64,000 nt of DNA from Bacillus sp. ISL-18 (GTDB taxonomy: Bacteria; Bacillota; Bacilli; Bacillales; Cytobacillaceae): NCBI RefSeq assembly GCF_018613415.1, contig NZ_JAGGQG010000030.1, positions 79,693-143,692 of the forward strand, read 5' to 3'. This document shows, one piece after another, positions 8,098 to 16,542 of this stretch. The first letter of the stretch is position 1. Each line of letters begins with the position of its first letter. A program made the translations under genes and the position numbers. The notes under the pieces were generated by a model. It was not told the DNA's origin, ran no database searches, and was given only the letters and a program-made list of their open reading frames with translations.

Positions 8098-8139
8098 AGC
8101 TATTTCTGAGTTAGCAAAAAATATGGAAGAGGTGAAAAA

Positions 8140-9144
8140 ATGGAAAAAAATCATTTAAAACTTACATCTTCCGAAATAGGTACACTATGGGGAGAATATG
8201 TTAACGGAACAATGACCGAGATCGTTAATAGGTATATGATTTCTATTTTGGAAGACGAATCAATAAGAAAGGTTTTTGAAATAGCCATTGAGACATGGGA
8301 AAAGCAAAAGAAGGAGATTATATCCTTCATTGAAAATGAGGGGTTTCCCGTTCCAATTGGATTTACTGAGTCAGACTTAAATAAGGGTGCAGAGAGATTG
8401 TTTTCTGATACATTCTGCTTAAATTATTTACATATTATGACTATACATGGTCTGCTGGGTCATACAACTTCTTTAAGTGTTTCTGTCAGAAAGGACTTAC
8501 GTGAATTTTACAATTTATGTGATAATGATGCAAAAAATATGTACGATTTAACCATAGAGTTATTGCTAGAAAAAGGAAAATTCCAAAAAGATCCCTATTT
8601 CTATCCTAAAGAGAGACCTGAATTTATTTCAACTCAAGATTTTACCGATGGATTCTTCGGAAAAGGGAGACTCTTATCTGCTACAGAAATAATCAGTATT
8701 TCTCTAAACATTAAAAAGAGCATTATGGCAAAAACGCTTTCAATCGGGTTCAGTCAAGTCGCTAAATCGAAAGAAATAAGATCGTTTTTTCGAAACATTG
8801 GAAAAAAGGCAGATGAAAACATACTAGCCCTTTCAAGTGTTTTGCACAAAGATAATTTGCCAGTTCCAATGTCGTGGGAATCAGAGGTTACAACGTCAAC
8901 AGACTCTCCTTTTTCAGATAAATTAATGTTGTATCATATGGGTTTCCTGGCTCAAACTGCACAAGTTTATTATGGTACAGGGCTAGCAGGAGCCATGCGA
9001 ACAGACCTAGCTGTAGTTTACGAAAAAACAATCTTAAAAACATTAGTAATGACAAAAAACTGGTTCGATATAATGGTGGCAAATAAGTGGTTAGAACAGC
9101 CACCACTTGCTCCTAATAGAAATGAACTAGCAAAAGAAGAATAA
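8140..9144 (+). CDS. DUF3231 family protein (first copy)
   Basis: 334 residues, the standard DUF3231 length, found mainly in Bacillus. The protein is an internal duplication: LTSSEIGTLWGEYVNGT...FPVPIGFTESDL...LFSDTF in the N half is matched by LSATEIISISLN...LPVPMSWESEV...PFSDKL in the C half. The helical repeats resemble ferritin-like bundles; biochemical function is unknown. ATG 8140 follows GAGGTG. A monocistronic unit with its own terminator. A second copy is at 58322-59323. Confidence 0.9.
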   Translation: MEKNHLKLTSSEIGTLWGEYVNGTMTEIVNRYMISILEDESIRKVFEIAIETWEKQKKEIISFIENEGFPVPIGFTESDLNKGAERLFSDTFCLNYLHIMTIHGLLGHTTSLSVSVRKDLREFYNLCDNDAKNMYDLTIELLLEKGKFQKDPYFYPKERPEFISTQDFTDGFFGKGRLLSATEIISISLNIKKSIMAKTLSIGFSQVAKSKEIRSFFRNIGKKADENILALSSVLHKDNLPVPMSWESEVTTSTDSPFSDKLMLYHMGFLAQTAQVYYGTGLAGAMRTDLAVVYEKTILKTLVMTKNWFDIMVANKWLEQPPLAPNRNELAKEE

Positions 9145-9149
9145 AAACT

Positions 9150-9185
9150 AAAATGTCCATCCTCATGAGGCTGGACATTTTAAAT
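9150..9185 (+). terminator. terminator of DUF3231 gene
   Basis: AAAATGTCCA pairs with TGGACATTTT around CCTCATGAGGC. Confidence 0.8.
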
Positions 9186-9275
9186 TATTATATAATTACA
9201 TTAGATGGAAAATAGATTCAAACGTTTTCTATTAAAATTGATAGGTAAAATCTCTTTTAAGGGCAAGGAGAAGTT

Positions 9276-9581
9276 ATGATAATCATTAGTGATTTTTTAG
9301 CTGATTTGCTTGGTGATTTGTTTGGTGGTCTAGTGGAGGCAATTTTCCCTACTTCGAAGTCAAAACTAGAAAAAAACATAGATGAATTAACGGAAGAGGA
9401 ATGGTTCTCCAACCTGTATCAAGATGTTCGATATTCTTACATCATTTGGCATAACAAAAAGGTTAAGCACTACTTACGAAGGACAGAAAATATTAAAGTC
9501 CTCAAAAGTAGTGCAGACGATCGTGAAAAATTTATTCAGCTTGTTATTAAGGAACATAACAGATTCGTAGGGATACGGTAA
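9276..9581 (+). CDS. hypothetical protein
   Basis: 101 residues; family not recognised. The first ~25 residues are hydrophobic (IIISDFLADLLGDLFGGLVEAIF) and may be a membrane anchor or amphipathic helix; the rest is charged and helical with TEEEWFSNLYQDVRYSYIIWH. GGAGAAG lies 6 bases before ATG 9276, a good site. It stands alone between the DUF3231 terminator and the convergent aldo/keto reductase. Confidence 0.65.
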   Translation: MIIISDFLADLLGDLFGGLVEAIFPTSKSKLEKNIDELTEEEWFSNLYQDVRYSYIIWHNKKVKHYLRRTENIKVLKSSADDREKFIQLVIKEHNRFVGIR

Positions 9582-9643
9582 GTTTTTGCGACATATAAGC
9601 CCAAGTCATCCTGTTTCACGGCAATTTCGGTTGAAAGAAGAAA

Positions 9644-10624
9644 TTAATTATGTCCAACGATTGGGTGTGGTACATATGGCTCTTCTAAATATACAACTTC
9701 CTCATTTGTTAACTTAATGCTTAGGGCACCTACGGCATCTTCGAGATGAGATATTTTTGTCGCTCCGATAATAGGAGCTGATACCGCCTCTTTCTGTAAC
9801 AACCAGGCAAGTGCGATATAGATACGTGGAACACCATATTTTTCCGCGATGGCAGCAACTCGTTCTACAACCAATCGATCAGCATCAGCGGTCGCATCAT
9901 ATTTAGATTTTTGAATCTGATCCGTTTCTGAACGATACGTTATTTCCGACCAATCACGCGTCAATCTACCCGATGCAAGCGGGCTATACGGGGTTACACC
10001 AATTCCTTCCTCTTTACAAAGTGGCAGCATTTCTCGCTCCTCTTCACGGTAAATGAGGTTTAAATGATTCTGCATTGATACAAACTTAGTCCATCCATTT
10101 TTGTCAGCAACGTGTAATGCCTTTTGGAATTGCCAAGCATACATGGCAGAAGCACCAATGTATCTTGCCTTTCCAGCCTTGACAACATCATGCAAGGCTT
10201 CCATTGTTTCTTCAATAGGTGTATGGGAATCCCAGCGGTGGATGATATAAAGGTCTACATAATCTGTTTCCAACCTCTTGAGACTTTTATCGATTTCACT
10301 CATAATTGCTTTTCGGGAAAGACCAGATCCGTTAGGACCCTCATGCATTTGCCCGTGTACTTTAGTTGCGATTACAACTTCATCACGATTCGCATAATCC
10401 TTTAAAGCTCGTCCAAGAAATTCCTCACTTGTTCCCATCGAATAAACATTAGCCGTATCAAAAAAATTTATACCAAGATCCAATGCTTTTTTGATAATAG
10501 AGCGGCTTTGCTTTTCATTAAGTACCCATTGATGGATCCATTTATCTGCATCCCCAAAACTCATACAGCCCAGACATAATCGAGATACATCTAAGCCTGT
10601 CTTACCAAGTTTTACATATTCCAT
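9644..10624 (-). CDS. aldo/keto reductase, YajO/IolS type
   Basis: 326 residues, NADPH-dependent (beta/alpha)8 reductase of the potassium-channel-beta-like branch. Starts MEYVKLGKTGLDVSRLCLG; catalytic tetrad positions are visible as FDTANVYSMG (Asp, Tyr), ATKVHG (Lys) and YIIHRWD (His); NADP-binding SPLASGRLTR and IIGATKISHLEDAV follow. Substrate unknown; members reduce aldehydes and ketones. It is divergent from an AraC-type regulator across a 200-base intergenic region with direct repeats at 10731-10760, so the two probably form a regulator-target pair. Confidence 0.92.
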   Translation of the reverse strand: MEYVKLGKTGLDVSRLCLGCMSFGDADKWIHQWVLNEKQSRSIIKKALDLGINFFDTANVYSMGTSEEFLGRALKDYANRDEVVIATKVHGQMHEGPNGSGLSRKAIMSEIDKSLKRLETDYVDLYIIHRWDSHTPIEETMEALHDVVKAGKARYIGASAMYAWQFQKALHVADKNGWTKFVSMQNHLNLIYREEEREMLPLCKEEGIGVTPYSPLASGRLTRDWSEITYRSETDQIQKSKYDATADADRLVVERVAAIAEKYGVPRIYIALAWLLQKEAVSAPIIGATKISHLEDAVGALSIKLTNEEVVYLEEPYVPHPIVGHN

Positions 10625-10730
10625 GTTATATCACCCTCATTTTCTAGAAATATTAATCTTATATAGGTACAAATTTTCACTTAAGACTATCTATAGTATG
10701 CAACAATTTAAAGAACAATCGTTATCTCAT

Positions 10731-10760
10731 TCCTATCAAGTTTTTGCCTAATCCTATCAA
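10731..10760 (+). promoter_or_regulatory. candidate AraC-type operator (direct repeats)
   Basis: TCCTATCAA occurs at 10731-10739 and again at 10752-10760, exactly 21 bases apart (two helical turns), in the region between the aldo/keto reductase and the araC-family gene. AraC proteins bind such tandem repeats; assignment is inference. Confidence 0.5.
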
Positions 10761-10824
10761 ACGTATTTACATAATCGACAACTATGAGATAGAATGTGAC
10801 TATCATTGATGCGGGAGAAACTAT

Positions 10825-11745
10825 ATGTCTGAAGAAATCTACAGCCAGCAGCAGGAACTTGCCAAACTCATTAAACGTTATTCAAAACAGGACGGGGTTC
10901 ATCCGACTGCTATCCCATCTTTATTTTTAATCCATGAATCTATCGTTACCGAACCAATTGCTAGAATAAACGAAACATCCTTCTGTATGATCGTCCAAGG
11001 GGAAAAGGAAGTATTATTAGCTGAGGAGCGCTTTAGGTACGGTCCTGGTGATTACATTGTTGCATCCGTTGACTTGCCGGTTACCGGGCAAGTAGTAAAC
11101 GCCTCTTCTGACACTCCGTATTTAGCTCTCAAACTTGAATATACACCGAATCAAATTTTAGAGGTTTTAACTGATTCCGACATTCGAGTAGGACAGAAAA
11201 AAAATGCCAAGCGTGCTATGTTTGTCAGTAAAGCAGGACCATCTCTGTTGGATGCAGTAATTAGGTTAGCACGGTTGGTGGAAAATCCGAAACATATTCC
11301 GGTACTAGCTCCATTATTCATAAAAGAAATTCTCTATTGGATTCTACAAGGTCCTCATGGTGAATCTCTCAAACAAATGGCTATAAAGGGCAGCAACGGG
11401 GATCGAATCAGAGATGTTATTGAACAGATCATCAATAGTTATGATCGCTCTTTCAAAATTGAGCAGCTTGCAGAAATAGCGAGGATGAGTGTTGCTTCTC
11501 TTCATCGACACTTTAAAGAGGTTACAGCTATGAGCCCTATCCAGTTCCAGAAACAATTGAGACTCCAGGAAGCAAGACGCATGTTATTAAATGATTCAAC
11601 AGATATCGCTGATGTTGCCTTTCGGGTCGGCTACGAAAGTCAATCACAATTCAGTCGAGAATATTCCCGTATGTTTGGTTATCCACCAAGAGAAGATCTA
11701 AATCGCCTGAGGGAGCAATCAGAAAAAAGCCAGTCTTTCATATGA
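10825..11745 (+). CDS. AraC-family transcriptional regulator
   Basis: 306 residues. The N-terminal part (~20-175) is the AraC_N cupin-like domain (TSFCMIVQGEKEVLLAEE, YGPGDYIVASVDLPVTG); the C-terminal ~100 residues hold two helix-turn-helices (IEQLAEIARMSVASLHRHFK and IADVAFRVGYESQSQFSREY, then MFGYPPRE). This arrangement typically controls adjacent oxidoreductases and the divergent aldo/keto reductase is the obvious candidate. The upstream GGGAGAA is a fair ribosome site for ATG 10825. The terminator overlaps the last codons. Confidence 0.93.
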   Translation: MSEEIYSQQQELAKLIKRYSKQDGVHPTAIPSLFLIHESIVTEPIARINETSFCMIVQGEKEVLLAEERFRYGPGDYIVASVDLPVTGQVVNASSDTPYLALKLEYTPNQILEVLTDSDIRVGQKKNAKRAMFVSKAGPSLLDAVIRLARLVENPKHIPVLAPLFIKEILYWILQGPHGESLKQMAIKGSNGDRIRDVIEQIINSYDRSFKIEQLAEIARMSVASLHRHFKEVTAMSPIQFQKQLRLQEARRMLLNDSTDIADVAFRVGYESQSQFSREYSRMFGYPPREDLNRLREQSEKSQSFI

Positions 11746-11762
11746 AAAACTGGCTTTTTTCT
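11722..11762 (+). terminator. terminator of the araC-family gene
   Basis: AAAAAAGCCAGT pairs with ACTGGCTTTTTT; the stop codon lies in the loop. Confidence 0.85.
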
Positions 11763-11826
11763 GATTTTAACGTTACCTGCATACCTGTTTTTGAAAAAAA
11801 CGATCCTGCGCTAGTAAAGAACGCTC

Positions 11827-12978
11827 TTATTTTCCATTTCCATTTACCGCTTTTGCTTCATTTGATTTCCAATAATAATCGGCCAGTATATCTGAAAAGA
11901 CATCGACGGTATGATGGAGTTCGGCCATATTATTATCTACACCACCAATTTCTAACAACATGGCTTTATTTGATATATCTTGATTATAGACTCCGTTTCC
12001 ATCCCTATAAGATTTAAGAAAGACCCCTCGACTAAGTCCAGGATACTTTTTTTCCAGCTCTGCGTTCAGTGCTTTCGCAAATTCTAGATTTTCCAAATAA
12101 TTTTTATTTTCTCTTCCTATTATAAATAAAAGCTTTGCATAGGTAACACCATTAATGGTTTTTGTCGTAATTTGTTTTCGTGCCGAGTCCCTATGAATAT
12201 CAATAAAATATTGTAGTTCCTTATTTTTGGCTGCTGCTGCTTCAACGATTTCCCGCGATTCTGTATAGGCTTGTGTTGGCTTCCATTGTTTCTTTAGTAA
12301 CTCCTGCGTCATATTTGTTTTATCATGGTCAACGCCAATGCCTTTCCTCATTAAATTCCTGGCTAAACGGTCTCCTAACCCAATTACATTTGCTCTTTCG
12401 TCAGAGCTTATTGCGTCGTCAGGGTTCTTAGCATCCTTCAAAACTGGAAGATAGGACTCCCAGCTATGAGTATGATAAATCATTACCGTTTTATGTTCAG
12501 GATTCGTTATAGGTTTATTGTCGTCTGTGGTTTGATTGATTAATTCCTCTGATGCTTTTCTCTCATTTAATAAAACCTCGGTTGGAGGTGCAGATTCGTA
12601 TGGAAGATTAGTAATATTGGTTCCTTCACCAGCTACGACGATCTCAGTGTCATACATTCTTAATCCAGGAATTTCATTGCCTAAAAACGTTCGTGTATCT
12701 GTAGGTTTAATCGTGGTTCCTATTTGAAAAGCTAAATTTGTCAGTTTGGTAAAAGTGAAATCAGGATTATTCATTTTAGGGAAAAAGGTATGATTCTCAG
12801 ATTTGAAAAATTGCAAAAAAAGTTTTTCACCATTTACTATTCCAATGGAATTATTCATTTTTAGAGAGGAGATATTCAGATTGGAAATAACAATCAGAGA
12901 AATCATTAAAAACGTAAATATGACCATTAGAATCGACCGGAACGTAACGTTTAGTGTGATGAATTTGATGGATTTCAT
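11827..12978 (-). CDS. spoIIP: SpoIIP-like peptidoglycan hydrolase
   Basis: 383 residues (B. subtilis SpoIIP is 401). One N-terminal membrane segment (~13-33) anchors an extracytoplasmic catalytic domain. The SpoIIP amidase motif is visible as MIYHTHSWESYLP (His169, His171, Glu174), with DIHRDSA near 265 and LEIGGVDNN near 350. SpoIIP acts with SpoIID and SpoIIM to thin septal peptidoglycan during engulfment. The canonical gene follows gpr; here no gpr is present, so this may be a paralogue or a relocated gene. GGGGGGTT precedes ATG 12978 closely. Confidence 0.88.
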   Translation of the reverse strand: MKSIKFITLNVTFRSILMVIFTFLMISLIVISNLNISSLKMNNSIGIVNGEKLFLQFFKSENHTFFPKMNNPDFTFTKLTNLAFQIGTTIKPTDTRTFLGNEIPGLRMYDTEIVVAGEGTNITNLPYESAPPTEVLLNERKASEELINQTTDDNKPITNPEHKTVMIYHTHSWESYLPVLKDAKNPDDAISSDERANVIGLGDRLARNLMRKGIGVDHDKTNMTQELLKKQWKPTQAYTESREIVEAAAAKNKELQYFIDIHRDSARKQITTKTINGVTYAKLLFIIGRENKNYLENLEFAKALNAELEKKYPGLSRGVFLKSYRDGNGVYNQDISNKAMLLEIGGVDNNMAELHHTVDVFSDILADYYWKSNEAKAVNGNGK

Positions 12979-13129
12979 CGTAACCCCCCTTAGCCCATAT
13001 ATATGAGGTAAGTAGAGTTTTATTGCAGAATTTTATTGGACTCAACCACACGCTAAGTTTAACAATACCCCAAAATGACAACTAAATCTGTAAACCTTGT
13101 ACCCGCCAATTGAATAAATTTATTGCCTA

Positions 13130-13267
13130 TTATGCTTGAATGTCTAAGTCACTTTTATATTCTAAAATATCTCCAGGTTGACACTCTAAAGCTTTACAAA
13201 TAGCCTCTAACGTTGAAAATCGAATCGCCTTTGCCTTTCCATTTTTCAATATCGGAAGGTTAGTCAT
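13130..13267 (-). pseudogene. C-terminal remnant of a YozG-type XRE (Cro/CI) regulator
   Basis: About 45 residues: MTNLPILKNGKAKAIRF, then STLEAICKALECQPGDILEY, the second half of the small helix-turn-helix proteins of the YozG/HipB-like group. The first helices (normally ~20 residues including the start) are missing; the frame upstream reads into AT-rich sequence and a stop, with no ribosome site. The DUF2975 partner usually found beside yozG is not present either. I read it as a decayed gene. Confidence 0.6.
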
Positions 13268-13337
13268 TGTTATTCCAACCCAATAATTAATTATTAATTT
13301 ATATTTTATTTTTATTGATATCTATATATTTTTCTAT

Positions 13338-13379
13338 AAAAAAACCCCTAAACGGATTTATTATCCAACTTAAGGGGGG
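13338..13379 (-). terminator. terminator of the small membrane protein gene
   Basis: On the minus strand CCCC..GGAT pairs with ATCC..GGGG and runs into seven T. Confidence 0.65.
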
Positions 13380-13415
13380 CAATTCGAAAGGTGAAATTGT
13401 TTTGAATATTGCTGA

Positions 13416-13577
13416 TTATGGTCCAAACGTATTCATATTTTTCATCGGGTTTATTATCTCTTCTGGCTTCCCAGCTAGTTGACTCTCATCTGGCGGAGTC
13501 GTCCCTGATTTAAATCCAAAATAAATCGCTATAGCACTAACAATAATAACTGGTGACAGTATAATTAACCAAATCAA
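13416..13577 (-). CDS. small single-pass membrane protein
   Basis: 53 residues, too short for routine gene calling. TTG start with GGAGGTG 5 bases upstream. The N-terminal ~25 residues are a membrane helix (IWLIILSPVIIVSAIAIYF), followed by a polar tail GFKSGTTPPDESQLAGKPEE and NPMKNMNTFGP. A terminator follows on the same strand. No family recognised; the strong ribosome site, membrane segment and terminator support a real gene. Confidence 0.6.
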   Translation of the reverse strand: MIWLIILSPVIIVSAIAIYFGFKSGTTPPDESQLAGKPEEIINPMKNMNTFGP

Positions 13578-13681
13578 AATAACACCTCCAAGTAAATAGA
13601 CACATTATTATTAATATTATATTATAAAATTAACTTTTTTTTACATTTTTAAATCTTCCCCGTTATTTTAAGTGACAATTT

Positions 13682-14203
13682 TTAAATGGATTCTCTAACT
13701 AGCTTTTGAACAATTTTTAAAACAATCACAAGGATACAGAACAGAACTGGATAGGAAAAGGCTGAGTACAAATAAGTCCAACCGTTATGATAAAAATACC
13801 CCGATTTGACCGCTATGTACTCGTACAGAACAGCAAATCCACTCCAAACGAGAATGTATACTAATTTATTTCGCCATTGTCTTTGAAATGGATAATAATT
13901 TAGAAAAATGGTGGTTACGGCTGGGTATATTCCAATGATTGCGATTAAGGTCCTCCATTGAATACCTTTAGTAAAATATCCATACAGATCATATTTACCA
14001 TCAAGATAAATATCTACATTATCTTGTAAGGTCATCGCAAAGAAAATCGTGGAAAAGATTTCTATACGGGTTAATTTTTTGGGCATAAAAATAGAATAAA
14101 TACTAAATATAATAGCGGAAATGATTAAGAACCACATAAAAATGAACTGCACCACCTTATCAAAGGTATTATACCCTCTGTAAATAAAAAAACTACAAAC
14201 CAT
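13682..14203 (-). CDS. CBO0543-family multi-pass membrane protein
   Basis: 173 residues with about five hydrophobic segments (e.g. FIFMWFLIISAIIFSIYSIF, VYILVWSGFAVLYEYIAV, VLFCILVIVLKIVQKLV) and the YHNGWTYLYSAFSYPVLF pattern typical of CBO0543 proteins of spore-forming Firmicutes. Function unknown. No ribosome site is seen at ATG 14203, so the 5' end is uncertain. A second member is at 28806-29360. Confidence 0.7.
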   Translation of the reverse strand: MVCSFFIYRGYNTFDKVVQFIFMWFLIISAIIFSIYSIFMPKKLTRIEIFSTIFFAMTLQDNVDIYLDGKYDLYGYFTKGIQWRTLIAIIGIYPAVTTIFLNYYPFQRQWRNKLVYILVWSGFAVLYEYIAVKSGYFYHNGWTYLYSAFSYPVLFCILVIVLKIVQKLVRESI

Positions 14204-14246
14204 ATACTGCTCTAATCCGTTTATCCTTCAACTAACTTGTTACAAA

Positions 14247-14272
14247 TAAAAAAAAGGGCTGCGCAGCAACCC
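14247..14272 (-). terminator. terminator of the paiAB operon
   Basis: On the minus strand GGGTTGC pairs with GCAGCCC and is followed by eight T. Confidence 0.75.
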
Positions 14273-14386
14273 AAATGTAAAGTCTTTATGATAAGTACAA
14301 TCTTTCACAATATGAAGAGAAGCATCAATAGGACAACCCTGTTCCGATTATTAATTCTTGCATTAATGTGTATTTAAATTAGGGGC

Positions 14387-15010
14387 TTATTGGTGATTTT
14401 TTACTCTCTTTTCCATTTGCTCGGCAATTTGTTTCGAATTTACATTTCCTTCGTTTTGTAATCTTTCAATGATGGCGGTATAATCCGTTTCATTTCGGTT
14501 CTGGCTTAATTTATAAGCAGCCTGGACATCTTCCACTTTAATCTTAAAACCAACAATACCTTTTAGTTGATTTTCTACTAGTTCAGGAGAAAGTTTATCC
14601 CATAAAACTGGATTTTCACGATTATGCTCATATTTTTCTAACATTCCTGCCAATTCTTCTATTAACTCATCTCTCGTTAAAATAGTGGCTTTTCCGTAAA
14701 GATGGACAGCCTGATAATTCCAAGTCGGCACATTTTCGTGCAAATACCACGAAGAAGAAACATAAGCATGCGGTCCCTGAAACATTACAAGCACATCTTC
14801 ACAAGTTTCAAATGTTCGCCACTGAGGATTTCCATAAGCCATATGCCCTGTAATATAGTAATCATCACCTTGTTTATTTAACCCTAAAGGCACATGGGTG
14901 GCAATTGGCCTCCCTTGTTCCGTTGTGACAATCGTGCCAAAGGCATTTTTTTGAACAAAATCCCAAATTTCATCCCTATTCGTGACCTTAAAATAGTTTG
15001 GAATATACAT
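14387..15010 (-). CDS. paiB: PaiB, FMN-binding split-barrel regulator
   Basis: 207 residues, beginning MYIPNYFKVTNRDEIWDFV; the central HMAYGNPQWRTF, MFQGPHAYVSSSWY and NVPTWNYQAVHLYG are PaiB signatures, and the C-terminal RNETDYTAIIERL region is typical. In B. subtilis PaiAB represses sporulation and degradative-enzyme genes when overproduced. I start at ATG 15010, six codons inside the longest frame, because GGAAGGTGGG lies just upstream. It follows paiA by 23 bases in one operon with a MarR-type gene. Confidence 0.93.
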   Translation of the reverse strand: MYIPNYFKVTNRDEIWDFVQKNAFGTIVTTEQGRPIATHVPLGLNKQGDDYYITGHMAYGNPQWRTFETCEDVLVMFQGPHAYVSSSWYLHENVPTWNYQAVHLYGKATILTRDELIEELAGMLEKYEHNRENPVLWDKLSPELVENQLKGIVGFKIKVEDVQAAYKLSQNRNETDYTAIIERLQNEGNVNSKQIAEQMEKRVKNHQ

Positions 15011-15033
15011 AATAATCCCACCTTCCAAAAAAG

Positions 15034-15561
15034 TTATAAGAGAGTTTTGATCATGATAAAGTCAATTTGTTCTTCATCCCCCATATAAAAAGAGTGGGCT
15101 CCCGATTGAACAAACCCCATTTTCTTATAAAAAGCAATCGCATTTTCATTTTTTTCCCATACGCCTAGCCAAATTTTCTTTTTATTTCTCTCCATTGCAA
15201 TTTCCATCGCTTTATTAAAGAGAAATTTACCAAGCCCATGTTTTTGAAATTTATTCCTTATATAAATCCTCTCAATTTCAAGTGATTCATCACCCATCTC
15301 TTCAGACTGAGCTTCATTGGTATTGACCTTTAGATACCCAGCGACTTCACTATTAACATAAACAAAATAGAATTGTGACGAACTATTCGCTAATTCCTTT
15401 TCCAATTGGTTTAAGTTAAATGCCTTTTCCAAATAGGCATTCATATTTTCGGGTGAATTTTGATGCTTAAATGTTTCATTAAATGTTTCATAACTAATTT
15501 CTTGAAGCATGGCTAAATCATCATGGGTACATTTTTTTATCGTTAAAGTCACTTTTGTCAT
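15034..15561 (-). CDS. paiA: PaiA, spermidine/spermine N1-acetyltransferase
   Basis: 175 residues, GNAT fold. The acetyl-CoA loop region reads FQKHGLGKFLFNKAM (Q/RxxGxG/A), with IWLGVWEKNENAIAFYKKMGF as the C-terminal GNAT signature; the N-terminal ETFNETFKHQNSPENM and ESLEIERIYI match B. subtilis PaiA almost residue for residue. It acetylates polyamines using acetyl-CoA. Sits 16 bases after a MarR-family gene and 23 before paiB, so the three are one transcription unit. Confidence 0.94.
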   Translation of the reverse strand: MTKVTLTIKKCTHDDLAMLQEISYETFNETFKHQNSPENMNAYLEKAFNLNQLEKELANSSSQFYFVYVNSEVAGYLKVNTNEAQSEEMGDESLEIERIYIRNKFQKHGLGKFLFNKAMEIAMERNKKKIWLGVWEKNENAIAFYKKMGFVQSGAHSFYMGDEEQIDFIMIKTLL

Positions 15562-15577
15562 TACTCCTTTTGTATAC

Positions 15578-16030
15578 TTAATAATTTCTCTTGTTTCCTT
15601 TTTTCACCCATTCCCAGTCTATTTCAATATTTTTTCTAACTCTTTGAAGAAGATTGAAGATGGTTTCTACTTCCGTTTCCGATAATCCAGCTAATGCAAT
15701 ATGATTAGAGTAATCATTTTCTCGTCTTATAAACGGATACACATTTTCCCCTTTCTCCGTTGGAAAGAGCTTTTTTATTTTTTTGTTATACTGATCATCT
15801 TTCTTTTCAATAAAGCCATTCATTTCAAGCTTTTTAATCGCACGAGCTGCTGTTGTCCGATCAACTTTAATCATCTCAGCTACCTTTTCTTGAATGATAC
15901 CAGGGTTTTCACATATTCGCACAAGGTACAAATACTGTCCCTTTGTCAGGTCATATTCTTTAAATTCTATATTGCTTATCGAATCTAAGGCCCTGGCAAT
16001 CATTCCAATTTCTCGAAGAATTTCCTTCAT
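15578..16030 (-). CDS. MarR-family transcriptional regulator, first gene of the paiAB operon
   Basis: 150 residues. Winged helix core: TKGQYLYLVRICENPGI, QEKVAEMIKVDRTTAARAI, KKLEMNGFIEKKDDQYNKK, then LFPTEKGENVYP. The wing and the DRTTA recognition helix are classical MarR. It leads the operon with paiA and paiB and has two near-identical operator-like repeats upstream (16054-16076 and 16102-16124), so autoregulation is likely. AAGGAG precedes ATG 16030. Confidence 0.92.
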   Translation of the reverse strand: MKEILREIGMIARALDSISNIEFKEYDLTKGQYLYLVRICENPGIIQEKVAEMIKVDRTTAARAIKKLEMNGFIEKKDDQYNKKIKKLFPTEKGENVYPFIRRENDYSNHIALAGLSETEVETIFNLLQRVRKNIEIDWEWVKKGNKRNY

Positions 16031-16053
16031 AATAAACTCCTTAGTTCTTGATT

Positions 16054-16124
16054 TTGTTGCAAACGCAATAAAAAATGCTATATATTAAATTTAACTTAAC
16101 TTTGTTGTATTTGCAATAAAAAAT
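16054..16124 (-). promoter_or_regulatory. repeated operator-like element before the MarR-paiAB operon
   Basis: TTGTTG-N5-GCAATAAAAAAT occurs twice, at 16054-16076 and 16102-16124, 48 bases apart. The first copy contains the palindrome TTGCAAACGCAA. Position just upstream of a MarR-type gene suggests autoregulatory sites (inference). Confidence 0.55.
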
Positions 16125-16255
16125 AATTAAGTAGTCGAGTAATGTGAGATAGGTTATGAGATAGCAGGAATGTCATTTCTTGTTTACTTTTGACGTTATT
16201 TTATTTTCAGAATGAAACCTAACTCTTGATCATATATTAATCTGAGGTGATAGGA

Positions 16256-16480
16256 ATGGATAGACATCTAGAACAAATATTTGATGTCCGTTATTTAAAA
16301 ATTGGTTCGATGGTCAATGGCGGAGTTTTGCAAATTGGTTGTGGTGGAGGTATAGTTCACCAAGCTCCTCCGGCTGGATATACCACAGTAGGAACTACCT
16401 TAGTTGGACTATCAGGTCCTCAACAATTCAGTGTCCCATTACAAGCCGCAGTTCGGCCGAATAATAAGACTAGACCCTAA
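16256..16480 (+). CDS. GerPB-like spore germination protein
   Basis: About 74 residues beginning MDRHLEQIFDVRYLKIGSM. The segment ending in GGVLQIGCGGGI resembles the SSVFQIG(S/T)AG core of GerPB, and the tail after VGLSGPQQFSVPLQA is proline-rich as in GerPB. ATG 16256 is preceded by GAGGTGATAGG; GTG 16247 is also in frame. A lone gene, about 11 kb from the other GerP-family genes of this window. Likely a coat-associated protein (family inference). Confidence 0.65.
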   Translation: MDRHLEQIFDVRYLKIGSMVNGGVLQIGCGGGIVHQAPPAGYTTVGTTLVGLSGPQQFSVPLQAAVRPNNKTRP

Positions 16481-16489
16481 ATAATCTAA

Positions 16490-16515
16490 TAAAAAAGGCC
16501 GCCTAAAGTGGCAGC
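16490..16515 (-). terminator. terminator of the RsbR-like gene
   Basis: On the minus strand GCTGCC pairs with GGCGGC, followed by CTTTTTTATT. Confidence 0.65.
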
Positions 16516-16542
16516 TCGATGGTACAGAAAAAAGCAAGTTCA

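Noticed and set aside
11742..12017. Frame opposite the spoIIP-like gene
   Set aside because: Lies antisense to conserved SpoIIP motifs and has no ribosome site.
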